A stretch of 64,000 bases of DNA from Aureispira sp. CCB-QB1 (GTDB lineage Bacteria; Bacteroidota; Bacteroidia; Chitinophagales; Saprospiraceae), in the NCBI RefSeq assembly GCF_000724545.1, contig NZ_JHBV01000046.1:1-64000 (forward strand), in the 5' to 3' direction. Of this stretch, positions 37,525 to 45,602 are shown in pieces; the first letter of the stretch is position 1, and every line of letters starts with the position of its first letter. The notes under the pieces are model-generated. The model did not search any database. It saw only the letters and a list, made by a program, of their open reading frames with translations, and had not been told where the DNA came from. The position numbers and the translations under genes are program-made.

Positions 37525-37537
37525 AAAAAGCGTGCCA
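37525..37537 (-). promoter_or_regulatory. Shared upstream motif TGGCACGCTTTTT
   Basis: On the minus strand TGGCACGCTTTTT lies ~42 bp before the DUF4476 start at 37483. The same 12-13 bases lie upstream of the paralogue at 38523. TGGCACG is the -24 half of a sigma-54 promoter, but the expected -12 GC is not clean. Reported as a shared element, not a proven promoter. Confidence 0.3.
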
Positions 37538-37687
37538 AACTTCGTGCATCGGGAACTATTTCTATAAAAAAATAGTTTTACGCATTTTGCCACAATCACC
37601 CACCCACACAATTCACTCAATTATAAGTCATTGCCACTAAAACCTCGTTTGCATAAAAAAATTATTGCCTTATTTTTAGGCAAAAAA

Positions 37688-37709
37688 AAAACCACCCAAA
37701 GGCGGTTTT
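37688..37709 (-). terminator. Intrinsic terminator of the DUF4476 gene at 37774
   Basis: AAAACCACC-CAAA-GGCGGTTTT hairpin. On the minus strand it is followed by a run of T (plus-strand A9 at 37682-37690). It lies 65 bp past the stop. Confidence 0.7.
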
Positions 37710-37773
37710 CTTTGCTTTACGCAGGGACTGTATTTTTTATTTTTTGAACGTTACATAACAAGTTATACAAGAT

Positions 37774-38523
37774 CTACCAATGGTAATCACGGATGTAACA
37801 ATCCAACTCACGGCGACTAGAATTAAAAGCCAATTGATCAAATACAATTCCATAGTTGTGAATATCACATGTTCTGTGGAAAGCATATTTTGCAAAAGCT
37901 AATCGAGTACTTTCAAAGCTGAACATCAGCATAATATCTGCAATTTGGTGCGCACTTACATAATTGCAACGTACAAAACGTTTTGCTGCTCTCAAACGAT
38001 CGTTGTCATAACCACAACCTCTAATTGAGCGACAACCTATATTAAAATCAGCAACACAAACAGGTGCCCAACCATAGTTGTGATTGGTATAGTTGCAATA
38101 ACCATTATAATAGTGCCCATGGTGATGAGAAGTTACCACCACGTTTACATTGTTGTGGTGACCATGGTGACCGTGATGCCCATTGTTATGATAAACATGA
38201 TGCGAATTATTGTGATGTCCGTGATGACCGTTGTTATGGTGACCATGATGTCCATGATTGTGATGCCCATAACCATTTGGACGATTTCCTCCTCGTCCGC
38301 TATTAGAATAACCACTGTTTGGTCGTCCTCCTCCCCGTCCATAGTTAGAACCGCCTCGGCTTGTTGTACCAAGATTTGGGTTTCTATTTAGGTTTGAGTT
38401 TCCTCTCAAGGTAGAATTAGAACTTGTATTCCCGTTGCTATTTAAAGTACCTCCTCCTCGTTGAGCAGAAAGTGCAAAAGATGTTCCTATTATAAGTGCG
38501 ATGATTAATGTTAAATTCTTCAT
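37774..38523 (-). CDS. Secreted DUF4476 protein, extreme His-rich linker
   Basis: Signal peptide (LTLIIALIIGTSFALSAQ), then an Asn/Gly/Arg-rich region. Residues ~85-145 consist largely of His, Gly and Asn (GHHNHGHHGHHNNGHHGHHN and similar), encoded by tandem degenerate DNA repeats. The C-terminal ~90 residues are DUF4476-like: RLRAAKRFVRCNYVSAHQIADIMLMFSFESTRLAFAKYAF split by small changes. It probably binds transition metals through the His tract (inference). Its own terminator follows. Confidence 0.8.
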   Translation of the reverse strand: MKNLTLIIALIIGTSFALSAQRGGGTLNSNGNTSSNSTLRGNSNLNRNPNLGTTSRGGSNYGRGGGRPNSGYSNSGRGGNRPNGYGHHNHGHHGHHNNGHHGHHNNSHHVYHNNGHHGHHGHHNNVNVVVTSHHHGHYYNGYCNYTNHNYGWAPVCVADFNIGCRSIRGCGYDNDRLRAAKRFVRCNYVSAHQIADIMLMFSFESTRLAFAKYAFHRTCDIHNYGIVFDQLAFNSSRRELDCYIRDYHW

Positions 38524-38953
38524 AGTAATTCATTTGAATGGTGTCAAAATTATTGCATAGATTAGATGTTGTGTATTGGGTTCTATGTAATCTTTAATTT
38601 GTTCTATTTATACTAATAAAAAAAGCGTGCCAACTTTTCTTTCGCATCTTAACAAAAAAAACACCCTATTACATCTACACACCTTTAAATATGGGCATTA
38701 CATACTTTTTAAGGACATCAATAAATCCTCAACTTTAACAATTGCAGCAGCTAAAAACGTACATTTTAACTAAAACATTAGTTTTTTTCACTAAAGCAAT
38801 TGATCCAATATACTTTATTTAGATAAATGAAATTTTCATCCTCTAAAAACCGTCCATATCCCCCTCTTAATCCATTCCAAAAGCTATAGAATTTGCTACT
38901 TTTTTTGTATCTTAAAGAGTACATACAAACCTCAAATAATAAAAATTTATTGC
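38524..38953. other. Divergent intergenic region with shared motifs
   Basis: A 430-bp AT-rich spacer between the DUF4476 gene and the GyrB-like gene. Holds the TGGCACGCTTTTT copy at 38621-38632 and an AAATAGAACA motif (38600-38610, minus) shared with the region upstream of the giant Ig-repeat gene. No coding sequence is supported. Confidence 0.45.
38621..38632 (-). promoter_or_regulatory. Second copy of the TGGCACGCTTTTT motif
   Basis: Minus-strand TGGCACGCTTTT, ~100 bp before the start at 38523. It matches the copy ahead of the paralogue at 37483. The downstream sequence lacks a sigma-54 -12 GC. Confidence 0.3.
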
Positions 38954-40030
38954 ATGAAAAAAGAGCAAAAAATAGAGCTAAAAGCTCCACCAACACTCTC
39001 CTATATAGAGGCTATACGACTAAGACCAGGGATGTATATTGGCAGTGTTGACATGAGGGGCTTCCTTCATTTACTAAAAGGGGTGCTCTATGATAGTATT
39101 ACCATTTTTCAGTCGTCCAATATTAACATAGAGATAATGGGAAGGCAATCCATTCGCTTTCTCATTCGAGATATTCCCCAACCGATTCAAAAATACTGGG
39201 CAAGTTGGGAACGAGACTTTAGTAAAAACCCTATTTTTGTCGGATTAGAAACCCTCAATGCTTTAAGTGCTATCTTTAATGTTCAACTATTGGATGCTTC
39301 ATCCACTGTTCTTTTGGAAGAGAAATTTGAAGCAGGGGTTGCTAGCCAAAGTACTACCAATCAATTATGGAATGGCACCACATTACAAATAGAAAGCACA
39401 TTAGACGGTAATATTTGGAAAGATATAGACCTTCAACCTACCTTTATCTCTAATAAAGTAGCCCATTTTGCTTATTTAAACAAACAAGTGCAATTTGAAG
39501 TCCAGTATAACACAAATGGTAGAGCTTGTAATGTATTCTATCATTTTAAAAATGGGCTACAAGACCAATTGCGTTTAGAAGCTTTAACAGGATTAGGGCA
39601 AAATCTTTTCGAAACGTCTATTGATCAACAGTTGGATGGAATGCATCTAGAAATAGCATTTGCATTTAGAGAATATGGTGTTGACGAGGCTATTTTAAAA
39701 TCTTATGTCAATTATCACCCAACTCATGAGGGAGGAACGCACGTAGATGCCCTTCTAAAAGGATTAACTTATGGAATTATGCGTTATTTAAAACAACAAC
39801 AAGTTACACATTACAGAATTTCTGAAAAAGGGATAAGAGAAAACTTAATCGCTTTTTTACATCTAAAAATGGATGCTCCCACTTTTGTTGGCTGTGTCAA
39901 AAACAAATTGGCGAATCCCGAGGTGCTATCTCCCATTAGCCATTTAGTCGCTGATGTTCTATTTGAACAAATGGAATCCAATTCCCAAAGTACGCAACAG
40001 TTGATTAGAAAGTTTGAGGTTTACTCTTAG
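38954..40030 (+). CDS. GyrB-derived pseudo-ATPase lacking TOPRIM
   Basis: Clearly descended from the N-terminal half of DNA gyrase B/ParE. YIEAIRLRPGMYIGSVDMRG matches the gyrase start, FVGLETLNALSAIF the helix after the ATP lid, FAYLNKQVQFEV and NYHPTHEGGTHVDALLKGLT the transducer, and KGIRENLIAFLHLK with VKNKLANPEV its end. The nucleotide site is destroyed: the E-x-x-x-N helix reads KGVLYDS, the D-x-G-x-G loop reads IRDIPQP, and the glycine lid is absent. QTK becomes CVK, with the Lys kept. It stops after the transducer, so it has no TOPRIM or cleavage function. Probably a structural or regulatory gyrase relative. Confidence 0.85.
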   Translation: MKKEQKIELKAPPTLSYIEAIRLRPGMYIGSVDMRGFLHLLKGVLYDSITIFQSSNINIEIMGRQSIRFLIRDIPQPIQKYWASWERDFSKNPIFVGLETLNALSAIFNVQLLDASSTVLLEEKFEAGVASQSTTNQLWNGTTLQIESTLDGNIWKDIDLQPTFISNKVAHFAYLNKQVQFEVQYNTNGRACNVFYHFKNGLQDQLRLEALTGLGQNLFETSIDQQLDGMHLEIAFAFREYGVDEAILKSYVNYHPTHEGGTHVDALLKGLTYGIMRYLKQQQVTHYRISEKGIRENLIAFLHLKMDAPTFVGCVKNKLANPEVLSPISHLVADVLFEQMESNSQSTQQLIRKFEVYS

Positions 40031-40058
40031 TGGCTTGACTCTTATTCCAAGAAAAAAA

Positions 40059-40092
40059 CACTTTCTAAAAGAAGATAGAAAGTGCTTTTTTT
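40059..40092 (+). terminator. Intrinsic terminator of the GyrB-like gene
   Basis: CACTTTCTA-loop-TAGAAAGTG hairpin followed by CTTTTTTT, 29 bp after the stop. A strong rho-independent signal. Confidence 0.85.
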
Positions 40093-40112
40093 CAACATTA
40101 GTTGTTGATTTT

Positions 40113-40391
40113 TAGTAGTTAGCTACGCTGCTACTACGTGGTCGTTGATTAGCTCCCTGCGGTCGTGAGATTGCTATCGCTTAGTTGTTTACTTTTTTAG
40201 CTCGCTACGCTCGTGAGATCGCAAGCTTAGTTACCAAAAAGATAAAAAAACACATTCCTATTAGTTTGATAATCAAAGTTTACTTCAGAATACGATAATC
40301 TACAACTTGTTGCTTATCAACTGCGCCGCACTCACGAAGTAAACTAATAAAGTTTTCAACGACCACGTAGTAGCAGCGCAGCTAACTATTG
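40113..40391. mobile_element. MITE-like element, copy C (279 bp, longest)
   Basis: Left end TAGTAGTT, right end TAACTATTG. Exact 7-bp flanking direct repeat TGATTTT (40106-40112 and 40392-40398). Both termini carry the ~22-bp module AGCTACGCTGCTACTACGTGG. The left arm has an additional ~35-bp module (TTAGCTCGCTACGCTCGTGA onward) that copy B lacks at the same point. Its right end abuts the stop of the triple-DUF4476 gene (40397). Confidence 0.85.
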
Positions 40392-40396
40392 TGATT

Positions 40397-41785
40397 TTAA
40401 TAATTGTCAATATAAGATTGTAAATCTCGCTGGCTTGAAGGATTGACCAAGACTCCTTGAACGACACTATAATTTTGAGGATCGTATGTTTTAGCATAAG
40501 CTTCTTTCGCAAAATCCAAGCGTACGTCTTCAAAAACAAATAGAGTCATAATTTCTTTTACTTGCTCTGCTAGTAGAAAATTATTTGGTAAAAACTCTTT
40601 TGCTTTTTTTATTCTATCGCTATCAGAAGAGTAGGCAACAATTGCTGTTTTCATTGCGTCAAAATCACGTGGAGACATGGCTTGTACCGTTCCACCTTGA
40701 TTGTTGTTGTTACTAGCTGGGTTTCCTAATGTCACATTCCCGTTTGGGCGATCATCATTCCAGTTATTACTATTGTTATTGCTGTTGCTGTTTGTATTAT
40801 TGTTGTTATTTGTATTAGCTGGAGGTCTACTGTTCCCACCATTGTTATTATTCCAGTTATTGTTTGTTGAATTGGAGTTGGAATTAGTACCACCATTATT
40901 TAAATTATTATTCCAACCGCTATTGTTGTTGTTATAATTATTGTTGTTATTATAATTAGGATTTGGGCTGTTTGGTGGTCGGTTGTTTCCTAAATTAGGA
41001 TTGTGATGTATACCTCCTCCATGAGAATGTCCCGTGTTAGGTGGACGAGCATAGTCTTTAATAGGTTGCCCATCTAACCATCTTTCCAAAGCATCCTTAC
41101 TAGAATCGAAAGTAAAGGCATCGTATACCAAATAATAATTTCTTTGATCATAAGTTTTGGCATAAGCATACTTGGCAATTTCTTCTTGGTTATTCTTAAA
41201 ATCAAATTCTTTGACTAAAGCGTTAACTTGACTAGCGTACAAATAATTTCCATCGACCAATTGCTTGGCAACTCTTAACTTTCCATTATCAAAAGACTCT
41301 GCTCTCAAATGACGCAATGCTTGCGCAAAATCGGCATCCGTAATAGGATAAGGACCATAATATCCGCCCCCTTGATAATCGTTAATTGGCTGCGTACTAA
41401 CCCAGTCACTAACTCTATCTTTGCTAGAATCGAAGGTAAAAGCGTCATATACAATATAGTATTTGTTTTGGTCGTAGGTTTTTGGGTAAGCATATAGCGC
41501 AACCTCTTCTTGATTCGCTTTAAAACTAAATTGTGCTACCATTATCTTTACTTGTTGTGATAATAAGTAGTTTCCGTTGATAATTCCCTTGGCAATACGC
41601 AATTTTCCATCATCAAAAGATTCTCTCCCCATTTGATTTAGAGCTTGATTAAATTCAATGTCCGACATTGGGATTGGATAATGGTGATGGTGACCATGAT
41701 GATTATGATGGTGATGACCTCCTGGGCGTTGTGCCTGTACTATTAGGACATAACTTAGCAGTAGTAATGTAATTATTGTTCGCAT
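40397..41785 (-). CDS. Secreted protein with three DUF4476 domains
   Basis: Signal peptide (TIITLLLLSYVLIVQAQ), a short His tract (GGHHHHNHHGHHHHYP), then DUF4476 domains at ~40-128 and ~148-240. Each has DGKLRIAK, a QV helix, YAYPKTYDQ-YY-VYDAFTFDSSKD. A ~120-residue Asn-rich linker with scattered Trp and Gly follows, then a third DUF4476 at ~370-462. The Asn tract is encoded by AAT/AAC triplet repeats prone to length change. Surface or periplasmic; function unknown. The downstream mobile element may supply its transcript end. Confidence 0.85.
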   Translation of the reverse strand: MRTIITLLLLSYVLIVQAQRPGGHHHHNHHGHHHHYPIPMSDIEFNQALNQMGRESFDDGKLRIAKGIINGNYLLSQQVKIMVAQFSFKANQEEVALYAYPKTYDQNKYYIVYDAFTFDSSKDRVSDWVSTQPINDYQGGGYYGPYPITDADFAQALRHLRAESFDNGKLRVAKQLVDGNYLYASQVNALVKEFDFKNNQEEIAKYAYAKTYDQRNYYLVYDAFTFDSSKDALERWLDGQPIKDYARPPNTGHSHGGGIHHNPNLGNNRPPNSPNPNYNNNNNYNNNNSGWNNNLNNGGTNSNSNSTNNNWNNNNGGNSRPPANTNNNNNTNSNSNNNSNNWNDDRPNGNVTLGNPASNNNNQGGTVQAMSPRDFDAMKTAIVAYSSDSDRIKKAKEFLPNNFLLAEQVKEIMTLFVFEDVRLDFAKEAYAKTYDPQNYSVVQGVLVNPSSQRDLQSYIDNY

Positions 41786-42106
41786 AATTTGATGTTTTTT
41801 AGATAGTAATTAGTACTCTGACTCTTGTCGTCACTTGTGTCTTGTATGAGCCGTCAATATTCAACCTAATGTTATTAATATCTTTGTAGCAGAGCACTTC
41901 TCCTTAGAGTAAATGTACATAATAATTATTATTAGTGCCAAAAACATACCATATCAATTCTATATAGGTCCATTATCAACTTACATCAAGCTACTAACTC
42001 AACATAACACACTACTAATCAAAACTATAAAAACAACTCACAAAACTAATTTTTCTCACTTTTTCTCTAAAAAAACATCTATTTGCCACCTTAACAAATA
42101 AAAAAG
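41786..42106. other. AT-rich intergenic region
   Basis: About 320 bp upstream of the triple-DUF4476 gene. A ~62-codon plus-strand frame (41913-42101) here has no coding character. No RNA or repeat seen. Confidence 0.4.
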
Positions 42107-42132
42107 GGCCAGAGTTTCCTCAAACTCTGGCC
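42107..42132 (-). terminator. Strong terminator of the PKD adhesin gene
   Basis: GGCCAGAGTTT-CCTC-AAACTCTGGCC, a perfect 11-bp stem. On the minus strand it is followed by CTTTTT. Located 83 bp past the stop. Confidence 0.9.
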
Positions 42133-42214
42133 GTATTCACACCCTATATCCTATTGATTAAATAATAGGTTATAATATTTGTCAAACACTTAACTATGCG
42201 TATTCATCAAAATA

Positions 42215-45200
42215 TTATTCTTTGACAAATTTCATAGTTTGTTGTGTTGTTTCACTTGTAATTCTTACTACGTATACACCTGCTGGTAACTGCTCGATAG
42301 GAAGGCTTACTTGCTCTTGTCCTGCTCCTACGTTCAAGTTATTCATGTAAGCAACTTTTCCTGTCAAATCTAAGATAGAAATGGTTCCATCTATTGCTTC
42401 TTCTGTACTAATTGCTAAATGTACTACACTGTTTGCTGGATTAGGGAACAAGTTGATTGTTGTTGCTCCTTCTTCTACTTCTTCTACTGCTGTATAGTAA
42501 TTGATTACAGGAGGCAACATATTTACAGTAAAGCCTGGCTTCGTAAAGTTACGGCTAAAGTTACCTACAGAATCTACTGTAATAGTATCACAGAAAGTAG
42601 ATACACAACCATTTACAGTATCCAAAGCCATCAAACAAACTACATAAGAGCCAAAGCTATTGTAAGTGTGTAGTGGTGCACCAGACATTGCTCCTGTACC
42701 ATCACCGAAATCCCATACAAATGTAAATCCTGCATTCGAAGCAGCACCGTTTACTACTGGTTGCATCCACAATAAGAATGGATCGTTAATACTTTGCGTA
42801 ATATGAAGATCTGTTGTCAAGTTAGCACAAGGTCCTGTTGGGTTGCCATTGTTCGTTGTTACCATGATTGAATCACAGTAAGTAAAGGTACAGTTTGCAG
42901 AATCTGCCGTCAAACATACTAAGTGGTATCCGTTTGTGAAAGTAAACGTTGGATTAGAACTATTCGAAGTATTTCCGTTACCAAAATCCCAAGTAAAGTT
43001 TAGTGGGTATTGGTTGCTTGTTAATACTGGTGTAAAGGTCACAACTCCATTCGCACCTACTGAGTAAGTAAAGGAACCATTTCCAAAGTTTCCACATGAA
43101 TTAGAAGCTCCTCCTACACAGAAGTTTGTTGTTTCTGAATAAGTGAATGAACCTCCTGACACTAATGTCATTCCTGTTGAGTCATCTACCAAAGTATAGC
43201 TTCCTTGGCCATACAAGCAGCAAATACCATCTCCATAGCTATCATAGATATTAAAGTTATAACAACCTGTTGGCAAACATAAATTGATTGGTAAGTTTTG
43301 ACCGTTCATAGCTGAGCTATAGTTTCCACCATTCGCTACTACTACACCATTCGCATCTGTTACAGTCCAAGAAGTTTCTGTTGCATAGTTATCAAACAAT
43401 AAGTTCAATGTTACAGCATTTTGTGCACATGGGTTTGGATTGCCTCCATTCACATAAATTGAATCACAGTATGTTTCTGTACAAAGTGAATCACTTACTG
43501 TCAAGCATACCAAATGCCAGCCGTTTGATAAGTTTACAGTTGGGTATTGTCCGCTTGCATACACACCATTTCCAAAATCCCATGAGTAATAAGTTCCTAT
43601 TCCGAAGCCTGATGCAGAAGAGTGGAAAGTTACACTATTTCCCATTGCCAAGGAATCAATGAACCATACCGATGTATTACATGGGTTTGGATTACCTCCA
43701 TTCACATAAATTGAATCACAGTATGTTTCTGTACAAAGTGAATCATCTACTGTCAAACATACATAGTGCCAGCCGTTTGATAAGTTTACAGTTGGATATT
43801 GTCCGCTTGCATACACACCATTTCCAAAATCCCATGAGTAATAAGCACCTGCTCCGAAGCCATACGCAGAAGAATGGAAAGTGATATTATTTCCTGTTGA
43901 CAAAGAATCAAAGAACCATACTGATGTATTACATGGGTTTGGATTACTTCCATTCACATAAATAGAATCACAGTATGTTTCTGTACAAGACGAATCACTT
44001 ACGGTCAAACATACTTGATACCAACCATTTGATAATTGTACCGTTGGGTTTGGTCCATAAGCCTGAAAGTTAGTTCCAAATGTCCACGCATAAAATGCGC
44101 CTGCTCCAAAACCAGATACTGACGAATTAAAAGTCACATTATTTCCTGATGATAACGAATCTGTAAACGAAATTGTTCCACTACATGGATTTGTATTACC
44201 GCCGTTTACATAAATTGAATCACAGTATGTTTCTGTACAAAGTGAATCATCTACTGTCAAACATACAGAATACCAGCCATTTGATGCAGGAAATGTTACA
44301 GTTGGTCCTCCTACAATGATAGAGCTACCTCCTATATTCCAAGTATAAGAAGTTCCTGCTCCAAAACCAGAAGTAGATGCTTGAAGTGTTACATGATTTC
44401 CTGTTGTTACTGAACTAGAAAATGATACAAATGTGTTACATGGGTTTGGATTCCCTCCATTCACATAAATTGAATCGCAGTATGTCTCAACGCAAATTGA
44501 ATCGTCTACTGTCAAACATACATAGTGCCAACCATTTGATAAGGTTACAGTTGGGTATTGTCCACTTGCATACACACCATTTCCAAAATCCCATGAGTAA
44601 TAAGCACCTGCTCCAAAGCCTGATGCATAAGAGTGGAAAGTTACACTATTTCCCATTGCTAAGGAATCAACAAACCATACCGATGTATTACATGGGTTGG
44701 TGTTGCCACTAATATAAACTGAATCATGGTAAGTAGCTTGACAACCTAATGTATCATAAACAGTTACATCGGCAGCATACCATCCTGGTCCAGGGTAAGT
44801 AAACGAAGGATTTGCAACTGAAGAACTTCCTAAACCATGAAAATTCCAAGCATAACTATACATTGGATTGCCTCCTACTACATTGCTAGTAAAAGAAGCT
44901 GTATTGCCGCTAACTGTATGACTGTGTGTTACAGCAAAACCTGAACATGGATTTGGATTAGTATTGCTAATAATACTATCACAATAAATTGTTGTCTGAC
45001 AATTTGTTAAACTATCATATACCGTTAAACAAGCATGATGGTAACCAAATGGAGAACCACCACTAAAGTTGTAATTAATTGTTGGGGTAACTGATGTCAC
45101 CGTGTTCGTTGTATTATTATTGTAATCATCAATAGTCCATACATAAACAGGATTCATCATCCCCGCACTCGTAGTGGCTGTAAAGTTGTAGTTGTTCCCC

Positions 45201-45301
45201 GTATTGGTATACGAAAACGTAGCACTACACTGTGCTTGCAAACTACTTGTTGCCCCTAAGAACAGTAAAATAGCTAATGTTAAATAATTAAATGCTTTCA
45301 T
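42215..45301 (-). CDS. T9SS-secreted PKD-repeat protein, 1028 aa
   Basis: Signal peptide (AILLFLGATSSLQAQ). About ten PKD-like domains follow, with the WDFGNG and (V)CLTV-D-S hallmarks and linkers CDSIYVNGGNPNPC. Five central modules (~84 residues each) are near-copies. Between ~640 and 730 is a different segment (NFNIYDSYGDGICCLYGQGS), a motif known from bacterial secreted proteins next to T9SS domains. It ends in a type A T9SS sorting domain (NLFPNPANSVVHLAI to KFVKE). Likely a surface adhesin; ligand unknown. Confidence 0.9.
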   Translation of the reverse strand: MKAFNYLTLAILLFLGATSSLQAQCSATFSYTNTGNNYNFTATTSAGMMNPVYVWTIDDYNNNTTNTVTSVTPTINYNFSGGSPFGYHHACLTVYDSLTNCQTTIYCDSIISNTNPNPCSGFAVTHSHTVSGNTASFTSNVVGGNPMYSYAWNFHGLGSSSVANPSFTYPGPGWYAADVTVYDTLGCQATYHDSVYISGNTNPCNTSVWFVDSLAMGNSVTFHSYASGFGAGAYYSWDFGNGVYASGQYPTVTLSNGWHYVCLTVDDSICVETYCDSIYVNGGNPNPCNTFVSFSSSVTTGNHVTLQASTSGFGAGTSYTWNIGGSSIIVGGPTVTFPASNGWYSVCLTVDDSLCTETYCDSIYVNGGNTNPCSGTISFTDSLSSGNNVTFNSSVSGFGAGAFYAWTFGTNFQAYGPNPTVQLSNGWYQVCLTVSDSSCTETYCDSIYVNGSNPNPCNTSVWFFDSLSTGNNITFHSSAYGFGAGAYYSWDFGNGVYASGQYPTVNLSNGWHYVCLTVDDSLCTETYCDSIYVNGGNPNPCNTSVWFIDSLAMGNSVTFHSSASGFGIGTYYSWDFGNGVYASGQYPTVNLSNGWHLVCLTVSDSLCTETYCDSIYVNGGNPNPCAQNAVTLNLLFDNYATETSWTVTDANGVVVANGGNYSSAMNGQNLPINLCLPTGCYNFNIYDSYGDGICCLYGQGSYTLVDDSTGMTLVSGGSFTYSETTNFCVGGASNSCGNFGNGSFTYSVGANGVVTFTPVLTSNQYPLNFTWDFGNGNTSNSSNPTFTFTNGYHLVCLTADSANCTFTYCDSIMVTTNNGNPTGPCANLTTDLHITQSINDPFLLWMQPVVNGAASNAGFTFVWDFGDGTGAMSGAPLHTYNSFGSYVVCLMALDTVNGCVSTFCDTITVDSVGNFSRNFTKPGFTVNMLPPVINYYTAVEEVEEGATTINLFPNPANSVVHLAISTEEAIDGTISILDLTGKVAYMNNLNVGAGQEQVSLPIEQLPAGVYVVRITSETTQQTMKFVKE
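43436..44700 (-). repeat. Five ~252-bp PKD coding repeats
   Basis: Tandem units start at ~43436, 43684, 43940, 44190 and 44440. In protein order units 1, 4 and 5 are nearly identical (NTSVWF-DSLA/STG), while units 2 and 3 differ, suggesting copying by non-neighbouring conversion rather than simple tandem growth. Confidence 0.8.
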
Positions 45302-45602
45302 AAGTTGATTTTGATTTAAACGTAATTTTTGTTTGGAGTAATACTTTTCTTTGACAGTACAATAATAAGTAGAAGCATTACTGTTTAAAAAGACATTTTT
45401 AAATAAAAATTAATCACTTTAAATAAAAAATTCTTTATAAATCATTAAACAACAATACAAAACAACACCAAAAAACACTAAAAACTTACAACAAAAACAA
45501 CAAGGTCAATCCCAAAAAAAATATTTTCCAGAAAAATTCTAGAAAATATTTTTTAAACAATCATTTTTTTTAGAAATATTATATTCCTAATAAATAATGC
45601 GA
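45302..45602. other. Very AT-rich intergenic region
   Basis: Upstream region of the PKD gene and downstream region of the VWA gene. Apart from the hairpin at 45515-45554, no feature is visible. Confidence 0.4.
45515..45554 (-). terminator. AT hairpin after the VWA-domain gene
   Basis: Perfect 13-bp inverted repeat AAAAAATATTTTC...GAAAATATTTTTT with a 14-base loop, 48 bp past the stop at 45603. On the minus strand the second arm ends in T's. Confidence 0.6.

Noticed and set aside
37525-37537. Definite sigma-54 promoter
   Set aside because: The -12 GC half is missing or off register in both copies, so it is listed only as a shared motif.
37774-38523. 38.1-38.3 kb CATCATG-like repeats as a regulatory or satellite array
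   Set aside because: They encode the His-rich tract of a DUF4476 protein in frame.
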